Assembly: GCF_019891175.1 (NCBI RefSeq)
Contig: NZ_CP072600.1
Location: 1-64,000 of the forward strand
Length of the DNA stretch: 64,000 nt
Origin: Leptothermofonsia sichuanensis E412
Lineage (GTDB): Bacteria; Cyanobacteriota; Cyanobacteriia; Leptolyngbyales; Leptolyngbyaceae
Direction: 5' to 3'
In this document: in pieces, positions 22,894-30,400 of the stretch
Layout of the letters: each line of letters starts with the position of its first letter
Position numbering within the stretch: the stretch's first letter is position 1
Program-made: the position numbers and the translations under genes
Notes under the pieces: model-generated
What the model was told of the DNA's origin: nothing
Database searches by the model: none
The model's input: only the letters and a program-made list of their open reading frames with translations

Positions 22894-23082
22894 TCAGGGA
22901 TCAAAAGTCACTGTGATTGTTTTCTGTTGAGGAAGATAGGTAACATGCAGGTTGAGCCGCAAGTTTAGCCCTCTAAACCCTGGTTCAAGTATGAATTGGT
23001 AATCACTCATATTCGATGTACCGTACTGATTGAGAAAGCTGATTAACCTGAAAATTTCATTTGGGTCGATGTTGACAGCCAC
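22894..23082 (-). CDS. Small hypothetical protein, doubtful
   Basis: 62 residues from a GTG start. The amphipathic beta pattern at the end (LNLRLNLHVTYLPQQKTITVTFDP) looks protein-like rather than random. There is no good ribosome binding site and I recognise no family. Confidence 0.35.
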   Translation of the reverse strand: MAVNIDPNEIFRLISFLNQYGTSNMSDYQFILEPGFRGLNLRLNLHVTYLPQQKTITVTFDP

Positions 23083-23189
23083 AATGATTATCCAATGATT
23101 AAAGACGTTATCTGATTATTTTGATACGTTGGTGTATATGTCAGGATTTGTAAATATACAGACCTGATTAAATATAAGATGCCTCCAGG

Positions 23190-23361
23190 CCCCCCTCACC
23201 CCCAACCCCTCTCTTAGAATGGGCGAGGGAAGCCGGATTGGTTCCCCTTATTTGAAGATGCCATCGCTAGAAGGCCATCACTCTCCCAGAATGGGCGAGG
23301 GGAACTGGATTGGTTCTCTTTCTCTTTGTATGGGAGAAGGGGGTAGGGGATGGGGGGCTTC
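23190..23361. repeat. Cyanobacterial interspersed repeat disrupted by IS1 to the right
   Basis: The block begins CCCCCCTCACCCCCAACCCC and ends with a near-complement (GGGGGTAGGGGATGGGGGGC). Inside, AGAATGGGCGAGGG..GGATTGGTTC occurs twice (about 23215 and 23287). It has the look of a dispersed non-coding repeat. The IS1 element begins 79 bases further on. Confidence 0.6.
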
Positions 23362-23431
23362 AGTTTAATTTCACCCGCCTGCTTAGCCCCTTGCGTTTTG
23401 CAGCGGTTTTCAGATGAGTCAACCACCATTG

Positions 23432-24303
23432 CGTGTAGAGGTAATGTTCTAGGTTTGTTGTTTTCCTTACGAAGAACTGGTTAGATGGAGAAGTCAGTAG
23501 TTGCGGGAACTCAAGTTATGGTATTAGAACCAATTCACTGCCCTGTGTGTGATGGGATTGAGGTGATCAAACACGGCACAACACCAGACGGCAAACAGCG
23601 CTACTTTTGTCAAAACTCAGGATGCCATCGGCGCACCTTTATTTTGCAATACACCTATCAAGGGTATCTGCCTGAAGTCAAGCAACAAATCAGCGATATG
23701 GCAATGAATGGGAGTGGGATTCGAGACACTGCCCGTGTCCTTCACATTAGTCCAACGACGGTGATTGAGGAATTAAAAAAAGATCGTCAACTCAAAGCCG
23801 TGAATGAACTCAAACTGGCTGAGTTGGAACCCGCTCAAAGCATCGTAAAGCTTTGCCAGTGGGAAGATACAGAGGCAGAAGCCGATGAAATGTGGAGTTT
23901 TGTCCAGTCTAAAGCCCAGCAACGTTGGTTATGGCATGCAATTGACCATCACAGTGGAAAAATATTAGCTTATGTGTTGGCGACGCATCAAGATGAAGCA
24001 TTCCTCCAACTCAAAGCGTTATTAGAACCGTTTGGAATTATGCAGTTTTACACAGATGGTTGGGGAACCTATGAGCGGCAGCTTGACCCAAGTCTTCATA
24101 CCGTTGGCAAACAGAACACGCAGAAGATTGAGCGTAAGCATTTGACTTTACGCACGCGCTTGAAGCGATTAGCTCGCAAAACTATTTGCTTTTCTAAGTC
24201 CATTCTGATGCATGACATTGTGATTGGGCTATTTATTAACCGTTATGAGTTTGGTTTTGCTATCTAACCTAAAACAACAAGTCTAGAACACGACCCGTGT
24301 AGA
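23432..24303 (+). mobile_element. IS1-family element, intact copy, with 8-bp target duplication
   Basis: The element occupies 23440-24295 (856 bp). Its ends GGTAATGTTCTAGGTTTGTT and the reverse complement of the right end, GGTCGTGTTCTAGACTTGTT, align over 25 bp with 4 mismatches. CGTGTAGA flanks both sides (23432-23439 and 24296-24303), a target duplication of the size IS1 makes. This indicates simple, fairly recent insertion. A second copy lies at 51505-52362 in the opposite orientation. Confidence 0.92.
23485..24267 (+). CDS. IS1-family transposase, fused frame
   Basis: 260 residues. The N-terminal zinc-ribbon/HTH (the InsA part) has CPVC, CQNSGC and ISDMAMNGSGIRDTARVLHI. The catalytic InsB part has acidic residues in ADEMWSFV, YTDGWGTY and IERKHLTLRTRLKRLARKT. 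In classic IS1, InsA and InsB are joined by ribosomal frameshifting on an A-rich site. Here a run of seven A at the junction keeps them in one frame. The copy at 51.5 kb has nine A and is out of frame. Confidence 0.92.
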   Translation: MEKSVVAGTQVMVLEPIHCPVCDGIEVIKHGTTPDGKQRYFCQNSGCHRRTFILQYTYQGYLPEVKQQISDMAMNGSGIRDTARVLHISPTTVIEELKKDRQLKAVNELKLAELEPAQSIVKLCQWEDTEAEADEMWSFVQSKAQQRWLWHAIDHHSGKILAYVLATHQDEAFLQLKALLEPFGIMQFYTDGWGTYERQLDPSLHTVGKQNTQKIERKHLTLRTRLKRLARKTICFSKSILMHDIVIGLFINRYEFGFAI

Positions 24304-24379
24304 GGGGATGGGTAGCTTATGCAAGCGGAAACGGCTATAAATCGAATGTAAATTGGCGGGCGATCGCTGGTTAATACAC

Positions 24380-24446
24380 AAACCTCGGAGGTTTTAACCA
24401 AAAATCAGGCATGTAGTTAATGGAATGGCTTAAACCTCCGAGGTTT
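24380..24446. repeat. Paired palindromes AAACCTCSGAGGTTT
   Basis: AAACCTCGGAGGTTT (24380-24394) and its exact reverse complement AAACCTCCGAGGTTT (24432-24446) are each palindromic around the centre base. The second touches the stop codon of the NTF2-like gene and can form a terminator-like hairpin with TTTT on one side. The motif is a repeat I associate with cyanobacterial spacers. Confidence 0.65.
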
Positions 24447-24868
24447 TAATCACCAGTAATCGCCAGCAGCACACCAATGATGATCTTCCAGTCATGATTG
24501 ACTTTACGCATGGTGTAATTTAAGTCAAAGCGTTCCAGTTCGGAGTCATCTTTTTTGTACCGAATTACCGTTCCAGTGACGATCGCGAGATCATCTCTCA
24601 GTTGTCTAACCTCCAGAGATTCGGTTTCGCTGTGGTCGTAGCCACGCCATTTCAGCTTTGTCATGGCAATCTTGAAGACTACACAACCAATGATCTTATT
24701 AGTAATTTTGGCTGGTTTTTGTTCAGAAATCAGAATAGCGGGATAGTGATAAAACGGCAGAACGGCTGAAGGAACAAGGGTCTCAAAGGCTCTGGCATAG
24801 TCTAGAAAGGTTTTCAGGATAAGTGGGTCAATGGTCATGGGTTTGAGTTCAGTGGAAATGTGATTCAT
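24446..24868 (-). CDS. NTF2-like/DUF4440-type small protein
   Basis: 140 residues, with an alternative start at Met11 (MTIDPLILK). The pattern is helix, KTFLDYARAFETLVPSAVLPFYHYPAILIS, then beta strands ending RFDLNYTMRKVNHDWKII. This matches the cone-shaped NTF2/SnoaL fold used by ketosteroid-isomerase-like enzymes and ligand pockets. It starts 16 bases after the alpha/beta hydrolase stop on the same strand, so the two are probably co-expressed and act on related small molecules. Confidence 0.7.
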   Translation of the reverse strand: MNHISTELKPMTIDPLILKTFLDYARAFETLVPSAVLPFYHYPAILISEQKPAKITNKIIGCVVFKIAMTKLKWRGYDHSETESLEVRQLRDDLAIVTGTVIRYKKDDSELERFDLNYTMRKVNHDWKIIIGVLLAITGD

Positions 24869-24883
24869 TCAGTCTGTCCCTTC

Positions 24884-25639
24884 TCATTTGAGGAAGTTTA
24901 TTACAGCAGTAGCCGTATCATCAGGGTGACTAAAACAAAAACCGTGACTGGCATTTGTGATCGTTACCTGCCGGGCACCCGGAATTTTTTGAGCCAGCAG
25001 ATCGCTATTTTGTGGGGGAATGACTGGATCGCGATCGCCAGTAATGACCAGTGTGGGTGCTGTAATTTTGCTCAGCAGATGACAGGTGTCGTGGGTGCTC
25101 ATTGCCTGGAACTGCCGCTGTAAAGCAGGTCCCTGGCTATGGAAGGGTGAAGTTGTTTGGAGAAAGGTTGTCAAATCGGATTGATGACTTTGGATAAACG
25201 CTGGTGTGAACAGCAGATCAAGGAGATTGCCTGTCAATAATCCACTGACATCACCAAACTCGCTACAGGTGCCGCCTGCTGCCGTGCAACCGAGAATCAA
25301 TTTGTCGAGTTTGTTCGCATGGTTGAGGGCAAAGTGTTGGGCAATCATGCCGCCCATGCTGACACCAAAAATGTGCGCTTTGGATTCGCCCAAAACATCG
25401 AGGAGATTGGCGGCATCATCCGCCATTTGGGCAATCGTGTAGGGATGGGGCGATCGACTGGTTTCTCCTGCATCCCGGTTGTCAAATAGAATCACTTTGT
25501 AGTGTTGAGCAAGCAGGTCAGGCAAGACCGTTCCCCAATCCAGCAGACTGAAACTGAGACCAATGATCAGTAATAGGGGTTCGCCTGTGCCCTGGATCTG
25601 GTAATTAACATTGAGGTCGCCAACTCTGATTTTGGGCAT
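24884..25639 (-). CDS. Alpha/beta hydrolase
   Basis: 251 residues. The nucleophile elbow is GVSMGGM (Ser near residue 94). The oxyanion/strand-3 segment is LLLIIGLSFSLLDWG and the acid lies in VITGDRDPVIPP. The catalytic His is in NASHGFCFSHPDD. The closest look is 3-oxoadipate-enol-lactonase-like and general esterase members of the fold, but the substrate is undetermined. No signal peptide, so cytoplasmic. First gene of a two-gene unit with the NTF2-like protein. Confidence 0.88.
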   Translation of the reverse strand: MPKIRVGDLNVNYQIQGTGEPLLLIIGLSFSLLDWGTVLPDLLAQHYKVILFDNRDAGETSRSPHPYTIAQMADDAANLLDVLGESKAHIFGVSMGGMIAQHFALNHANKLDKLILGCTAAGGTCSEFGDVSGLLTGNLLDLLFTPAFIQSHQSDLTTFLQTTSPFHSQGPALQRQFQAMSTHDTCHLLSKITAPTLVITGDRDPVIPPQNSDLLAQKIPGARQVTITNASHGFCFSHPDDTATAVINFLK

Positions 25640-25695
25640 ATTTTTTGGGTTTTGAATGGGATGAAAATGGTTGTGGCATCTACTGAAATGAGAAC

Positions 25696-26097
25696 TCAGA
25701 TGATTGGGTCAGAATAAAAAACTTTAAGGGTTTGCGTGGAAATGATATGTCCATCAGCCTTTAGCGTAATTTTGAGGTCACTATATGCTCTACCTCCTGT
25801 TGGAAAGGAAGCTCTAACAGGAGCAGCTTTGACCACAAAAAAGGGTTTACCTTCAATTTGAATAACTCCAGAAAGTATGGAATCAATATTCCATCTGACA
25901 CCACCTCCACTTTCGATCGCAATATCAACTTTCTGATCCTGAAGATTAGAAAATCCATCTCCTTGAAGGAGTAATTCAATCGCGTAACTTGTTTTGGAAA
26001 TAACAAATGAAGGAACAAGTCCTTTGATTAAAACACCAGTCATCAATTTCTCCCTCATTACTGTGCTGTTAACAGAAGCACCCTTAATTTCTAACAA
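25696..26097 (-). CDS. Hypothetical beta-rich protein (133 aa)
   Basis: Soluble, no signal peptide. The strands alternate hydrophobic residues (SYAIELLLQGDGF, GVIQIEGKPFFVVKAAPV, YSDLKITLKADGHIIST), suggesting a beta sandwich. I do not recognise a family. It sits upstream of the hydrolase pair and downstream of a membrane protein, all on the minus strand. Confidence 0.6.
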   Translation of the reverse strand: MLEIKGASVNSTVMREKLMTGVLIKGLVPSFVISKTSYAIELLLQGDGFSNLQDQKVDIAIESGGGVRWNIDSILSGVIQIEGKPFFVVKAAPVRASFPTGGRAYSDLKITLKADGHIISTQTLKVFYSDPII

Positions 26098-26321
26098 GTC
26101 TAATAAATGACTCTTAAACCACTCCTAATCACTAACCAGACTTAATGAAGACAAGAAAATAAATCAAGTCTTAATATTGAGTTACCCTTCGGTGGGCAAG
26201 CTATGCAGACTCAACCCAATCTACAGCGAGAGGGTACGATCGCTCTAACCAGAGCAATGCTGTAATCAGAAAAAATTGATCAGGTGATGGGTTTTATTGG
26301 GAATTGCATCAGTTATAGGTT

Positions 26322-26933
26322 TTAATTTTGTACAATTGAGCGATCGCTCTGGTTAACTTTTGAATTTAAGGGATTTAAGTCAGATGCACTTCCATCCTGT
26401 GCACTTCCATCCTGATCCTGATCATGAATTGGGTTGGTCTGCATTTCCCCTGTCTTTTCCGTCTTTCTCGCCGTAGCTTCTTCTAAGGCAGCCTGTACTC
26501 GAATCGATTTGAATTCCTCCAGAATTTTCTGAAGTTCTTCCTCCGTTTGTTGTTTAACTTCCAGCTCGGCTCGCAGATTCTCATTCTTGGCAACCAAAAC
26601 GCGATAGGTTCTTGCCCGCCTTTCTGTAGGGTAAGCAAAAAGTATTGCCTGGGTGGTTGCAGCACAGGCTCCAAAAATAGCAGCTATTCTTGAATCCTGT
26701 GTGATGATAATGCCAGAGACAGTTGCTCCCAAACTTAGACCAATCCCAAGTAAGCCAATTCCAACACTTAAAGATTGATTCAATTTTCTAAGCTGCTCAT
26801 AGCGAGGAGAAGCCTGTGTAATCAACTGCTTGAGCATTACCTGATCAAATTTATTTGCTTCCATGACTGATTTCCCCAAAGTTTGTACTGGCGATCGCGA
26901 TGCTGCTTGAGCAGGTGCGATCGCTAAAACCAA
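26322..26933 (-). CDS. Hypothetical membrane protein with coiled coil
   Basis: 203 residues as opened; Met24 (MEANKFDQVM) is the more natural start because the first 23 residues look like spacer translation. Two adjacent hydrophobic segments (LSVGIGLLGIGLSLGATVSGIII and IAAIFGACAATTQAILFAY) form a hairpin. After it comes a charged coiled coil (NENLRAELEVKQQTEEELQKILEEF) and an Asp/Gln-rich tail with the tandem QDGSAQDGSA. The layout resembles SLATT-type or DUF4231-like membrane sensors linked to defence, but this is only a resemblance in topology. Confidence 0.6.
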   Translation of the reverse strand: MVLAIAPAQAASRSPVQTLGKSVMEANKFDQVMLKQLITQASPRYEQLRKLNQSLSVGIGLLGIGLSLGATVSGIIITQDSRIAAIFGACAATTQAILFAYPTERRARTYRVLVAKNENLRAELEVKQQTEEELQKILEEFKSIRVQAALEEATARKTEKTGEMQTNPIHDQDQDGSAQDGSASDLNPLNSKVNQSDRSIVQN

Positions 26934-26965
26934 TGCGGTTTAGAAATGAAATCGTTGTTTATGTT

Positions 26966-27409
26966 CTAGAACCGTTGCCACTTTGTAAAATTAGTGCTGT
27001 TTGGTCGTTCTTGTTGAAAATACACACCAGAACCATCGCCGCCTACCACGGTAATCGTTACCCTTCTATCATCAAGCAAGATAACCGAGGTAATGCTCTT
27101 TGCCTCCATCGGGCTGCCATTATTCCAGAAAAACTTCCCAGCATTTTGATCTTCATTCTTCTCTAGTGCTTTGACACCAGCCGGTGCGAAATAAGGGGAT
27201 GGTTCTCCAATTCTCCAGAGCAGTTTGTTGTCCCCTCCGACGACAACCAGCATGAAGCGCCCATCTTCCATAGTTGCTCCACCAATGTCTTTTCCCTCCA
27301 TTCGGGTATTAGCCTGCTCATCCCAAATGACAGGTTTCCAGGGAGATTTCAAATCAGATCGGTAGTGAAGAATTCCTGCATCCAGTTTCCAGTTGAAAAG
27401 ACTTACCAT
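26966..27409 (-). CDS. Hypothetical protein, propeller-blade-like repeats
   Basis: 147 residues, no signal. Short repeats with Trp and Gly turns (FNWKLDAGILHYRSDLKSPW, MLVVVGGDNKLLWRIGEP, ITVVGGDGSGVYFQQE) look like PLL/tectonin-type sugar-binding blades and resemble the lectin part of the protein at 40.5 kb. Encoded directly downstream of an M23 peptidase on the same strand. Possibly a targeting lectin for it; inference. Confidence 0.55.
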   Translation of the reverse strand: MVSLFNWKLDAGILHYRSDLKSPWKPVIWDEQANTRMEGKDIGGATMEDGRFMLVVVGGDNKLLWRIGEPSPYFAPAGVKALEKNEDQNAGKFFWNNGSPMEAKSITSVILLDDRRVTITVVGGDGSGVYFQQERPNSTNFTKWQRF

Positions 27410-27491
27410 TGTTCTAAACCTGAGATTTCTTTGTTCTTGAGAACTTAATTGACGACGCGAGAAGAGGGGTGATCGCGGTTGTCATGTTTGA

Positions 27492-27527
27492 TATAGATTG
27501 GGTTTGGCAGCCTCAACCCAATCTATA
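27492..27527. repeat. Hairpin TATAGATTGGGTT (repeat family D)
   Basis: A 13-bp perfect stem TATAGATTGGGTT/AACCCAATCTATA with a 10-base loop, followed by GAGAGGGGCGATCGCTC. A half copy with the same CAACCCAATCTAYAG..GAGAGGG..CGATCGCTC order lies at about 26210-26250, and a related TTGGGTTACCCTTCAGG at 28504. It can form the 3' hairpin of the M23 peptidase transcript. Confidence 0.65.
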
Positions 27528-27550
27528 GGGAGAGGGGCGATCGCTCTTAT

Positions 27551-28243
27551 TTAAACAATCGGCTTAATGAAATCTTCTGGATTGAGAGGAACACCACTTC
27601 TTCTAATCTCAAAATGGAGATGTGGACCTGTTGATCTCCCTGTATTTCCCATTGTGCCAATGCGCTGACCTTTAGAAACCGATTGATTTAGAACCACCTC
27701 GACAGTTTGTAAGTGTGCATAAAGACTGACTAAGCCAAGAGCAGAATGGGTAATATCGATGTTGTTACCAAAGCCTCCCTCACAAGCATCATCACCCTCG
27801 ACACACCCTCTGCCCACATAGGTTACCTTACCGTCAGCAACTGCAAAAACAGGGGTTCCTTTTGTATGGGCGATATCTATACCTTTGTGAATCCTGCCAC
27901 CACGTGGACCAAACTGACTGGTTACAAGCCCGACTTTGACCGGCTTAGTAAAGCCTGTTTCAATCAGGATTGAAACTTCATCTGGGTCAAAGTCACGGGA
28001 GTGATCGCTGATATCCAATCCATCAGCAATGATTCTGCGTTGTCCGCCTGTATTGAAGGTGACTTGAGCAGTCCACTTACCATTGGTTACGGGTACTTTG
28101 GCTAAAAGGAAACTTGTTCCTCCAAATGGGCTATACAGAGCTACCATATTTACTTCGCTCACGGCTGTTCCAGTGACAGTAATTGGAGTATTTGACTTAA
28201 ATTCTTCACCGTCTTTCGGGCTTGTAATTGTAACTGCTGCCAT
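27551..28243 (-). CDS. M23 (LytM-type) metallopeptidase with Ig-like N-terminus
   Basis: 230 residues. Residues 1-90 form a bacterial Ig-like domain beginning ITSPKDGEEFKSNTPITVTG. Residues about 105-230 form the M23 domain: the zinc ligand motif HKGIDIA, VADGKVTYVG, then the HLHFEI motif near residue 208. It should cut peptide cross-links in peptidoglycan. There is no signal peptide or TM, so export must be by another route, or it acts after lysis. A cell-wall amidase lies just upstream on the same strand. Confidence 0.85.
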   Translation of the reverse strand: MAAVTITSPKDGEEFKSNTPITVTGTAVSEVNMVALYSPFGGTSFLLAKVPVTNGKWTAQVTFNTGGQRRIIADGLDISDHSRDFDPDEVSILIETGFTKPVKVGLVTSQFGPRGGRIHKGIDIAHTKGTPVFAVADGKVTYVGRGCVEGDDACEGGFGNNIDITHSALGLVSLYAHLQTVEVVLNQSVSKGQRIGTMGNTGRSTGPHLHFEIRRSGVPLNPEDFIKPIV

Positions 28244-28627
28244 TTTGATTCACTTTCCCTACTTGTAATGGTTGACTTATCTGGTCTGTCGAAGAAGTTT
28301 GGCAGTGATAAACTGACTGCACGACTGTTCTTCACTGCCTTACAACAAACTTTCTGGATGGCTTTCAGATCAGCTTGATCAATATTTTCTGGTGTGTTGG
28401 GTTGACGAGAGGAAATCCAATATTCCCGATCACACAAAGGAGAATGACTTATGATTTCGCCTTTATTCATCCAAATTGCTGATTGGTCTGATGTCTGAAG
28501 AGGTTGGGTTACCCTTCAGGAAGCAGGCTAACCAGGATACGGTCAGTGTGCAACGGGATTGTTAGACTGCTCTGTTTGCTTGAAGAATTGATAAACTAAT
28601 AAGGACAGGACTGGAGGAAGAGAACCT

Positions 28628-28846
28628 ATGCCTAACAACACTTCAATTATCAGCGCATCTCCTGACGTTATGGGCGGTACTCCAGTTTTTGCTGGAACGA
28701 GAGTTCTTGTGCAGACACTTTTAGACTATCTGAAGGCAGGAGAATCAATCGACGATTTCTTAGATGGATTCCCAACTGTAACTCGAGAACAGGTTATTGC
28801 TTTCCTGGAAGAGGCAGGAAGAAACCTTGTCAACTTGGTGGCATAG
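28628..28846 (+). CDS. DUF433 antitoxin
   Basis: 72 residues, the full DUF433 pattern: SASPDVMGGTPVFAGTRV, VQTLLDYLKAGESIDDFLDGFPTV and VIAFLEEAG. DUF433 proteins are the DNA-binding antitoxin-like partners of DUF5615 PIN-like toxins. GGAGGAAGAGAA precedes the ATG. The expected partner starts one base after the stop but is cut short. Confidence 0.9.
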   Translation: MPNNTSIISASPDVMGGTPVFAGTRVLVQTLLDYLKAGESIDDFLDGFPTVTREQVIAFLEEAGRNLVNLVA

Positions 28847-28847
28847 T

Positions 28848-28925
28848 ATGAGGATTTTGTTGGATGAGTGTATTGATCGCAGGCTGTGCATTAAAAGATC
28901 AATTCAGTTCAGCACTATGGGTTAG
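28848..28925 (+). pseudogene. DUF5615 PIN-like toxin, N-terminal remnant
   Basis: The frame ATG 28848 reads MRILLDECIDRRL, the exact start of a DUF5615 PIN-like protein including the first catalytic Asp region. It then leaves the family after 13 residues and stops at TAG 28923. A full toxin is about 110-120 residues. The rest has been replaced by sequence that overlaps the 3' end of the convergent amidase gene (28915-29985), so a deletion or insertion boundary lies at about 28887. Confidence 0.8.
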
Positions 28926-29985
28926 CTGCAAGCCACTTCAAAATGGCACGCCCAACTGCTTTTCCGCCACGTTCACTCCAGTCTTTATGATTGGCGACTG
29001 GTGCATCCATAAAGTAGAGTTCTGCAAGTACCGAAACACGAACGTTGGTATCTTCCGCTCCGCTTAAAACGCCCAAAGCCAGGCGTGGATCTCGTCCTCC
29101 AGCAATGCGATCGCGAATTCCAAGTTCTGCGGCAATTTCAGCACTCATTGACTGTGCCAGAGCCAGGTCAGCTGCGTCTCCCTTGCTATTGTGAATTAGC
29201 ACTTCAGCACCTTGAGCTGAACCATTTGCCGTATTGTGATGGATAGAACAAAACACATCAAAACCCGCAGCCGTTTTGCCAATTTCGTACAAATCGTTTC
29301 TAGCAGTAGTCCCGCCAAAATCAGTAATGGTACAGGGCACTCCTGCTGCAAGAATTACGGTCTGAGCTTCTTGAGCTGCAATTTTGTTAAGGTCGTACTC
29401 ACGTATGCGACCAACAACTGCTCCTGGCTCAAAACCACCTGGATTAGAACCATGCCCAACTTCTAGAAGCACTCCCCCGGCCTTCCAGGTTTTACGGGCA
29501 GTTAAAGTGCCATCCGGAGAAGACATCCCCAAAAGAGTCTCAGCCTCTGGTACAAGATCAAGAATCTTTTTAACGTAAGCGTCTTTGCTCTGGCGATCAT
29601 CATCAGAACCATCAAACGGTCCACCAATGTATCCGGCGTAAGCGATGAACTTGATGTAATCTTCAGGTGTCTTATTGCTGGTTCTCCAACCGGAGTAGAC
29701 TGGGCGATCAATAAACACCCAATATCCCTTGACTGCTTCCTCGACATCATCAAACTTGCAGTAGATGTCTGTTTCTCCAGCACTGTCAGTATAAGTAACC
29801 TGATCAGCAATTGCTCTCATTTCCCTCCGAAACTTCATGCCATAGGGATTACCATGTAACTTGAAGAGATCTGATTTCCCTCGTCCAGATTCCAGAATTG
29901 CTTGTGCTAATTGAATAACTTTCAAATGCTCAAACTCAATGCCTGTCTGTTTCAAAGCTTGAACAAAATCATCCCAAACAAACAT
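28915..29985 (-). CDS. Glucosaminidase plus Amidase_3 cell-wall hydrolase
   Basis: 356 residues. The N-terminal half is a FlgJ/LytG-type glucosaminidase domain (VIQLAQAILESGRGKSDLFKLHGNPYGMK with its catalytic Glu in ESG). From about residue 165 comes an N-acetylmuramoyl-L-alanine amidase: VGHGSNPGG and REYDLN give His and Glu zinc ligands, SIHHNTANGSAQGAEV the second His. The late Glu in LAELYFM is in the catalytic position. One protein can therefore cut both glycan and peptide attachment. No signal peptide is visible. It overlaps the toxin remnant by 11 bases. Confidence 0.87.
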   Translation of the reverse strand: MFVWDDFVQALKQTGIEFEHLKVIQLAQAILESGRGKSDLFKLHGNPYGMKFRREMRAIADQVTYTDSAGETDIYCKFDDVEEAVKGYWVFIDRPVYSGWRTSNKTPEDYIKFIAYAGYIGGPFDGSDDDRQSKDAYVKKILDLVPEAETLLGMSSPDGTLTARKTWKAGGVLLEVGHGSNPGGFEPGAVVGRIREYDLNKIAAQEAQTVILAAGVPCTITDFGGTTARNDLYEIGKTAAGFDVFCSIHHNTANGSAQGAEVLIHNSKGDAADLALAQSMSAEIAAELGIRDRIAGGRDPRLALGVLSGAEDTNVRVSVLAELYFMDAPVANHKDWSERGGKAVGRAILKWLAANP

Positions 29986-30400
29986 GACTTCCTCCGAAGA
30001 TTCGTGATCAATAAATTCAATAACTGATTTACAACTGTCCGAACGTATTCGATTGACTGAGGCCGTCTACTAAGCCCATGCCAATTCAATCTAGCCTCGT
30101 GCTGCTGACTCGTCAGTCGGGCAAAGGTCGGATGAAGGTCGGATGAAGGTCGGGTGAAGGGGAGCCAATTGACCGGGAAGGCTGATTAAATAAATTTAAT
30201 TACGAATCAGGAAAATTACTGAGAAATTGACCGGAAAGTGGGTTTCTGAAGCGGAATATCTCTACAGGGAAAAATCCCGGTTTTGGAGACGGATGTTTCA
30301 CCAGGAGAGATCAGGGATTGCTCTATCAGTGCAGTAAACCAACAGGCGGGATGGGGTTCCCGGTGCATTGAATCACTCACCTCACTTGGGAGTTGGAGTT
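29986..30400. other. Spacer with 11-bp tandem repeats before the STAND gene
   Basis: AAGGTCGGATG occurs twice and AAGGTCGGGTG once, head to tail (30124-30156), followed by AAGG. The rest (divergent promoter region for the amidase and STAND genes) shows no gene and no strong promoter consensus. Confidence 0.6.

Noticed and set aside
28159-28470. 103-codon minus-strand frame before the M23 gene
   Set aside because: It overlaps the M23 start by 85 bases in a different frame, lacks a ribosome binding site, and its composition is not convincing.
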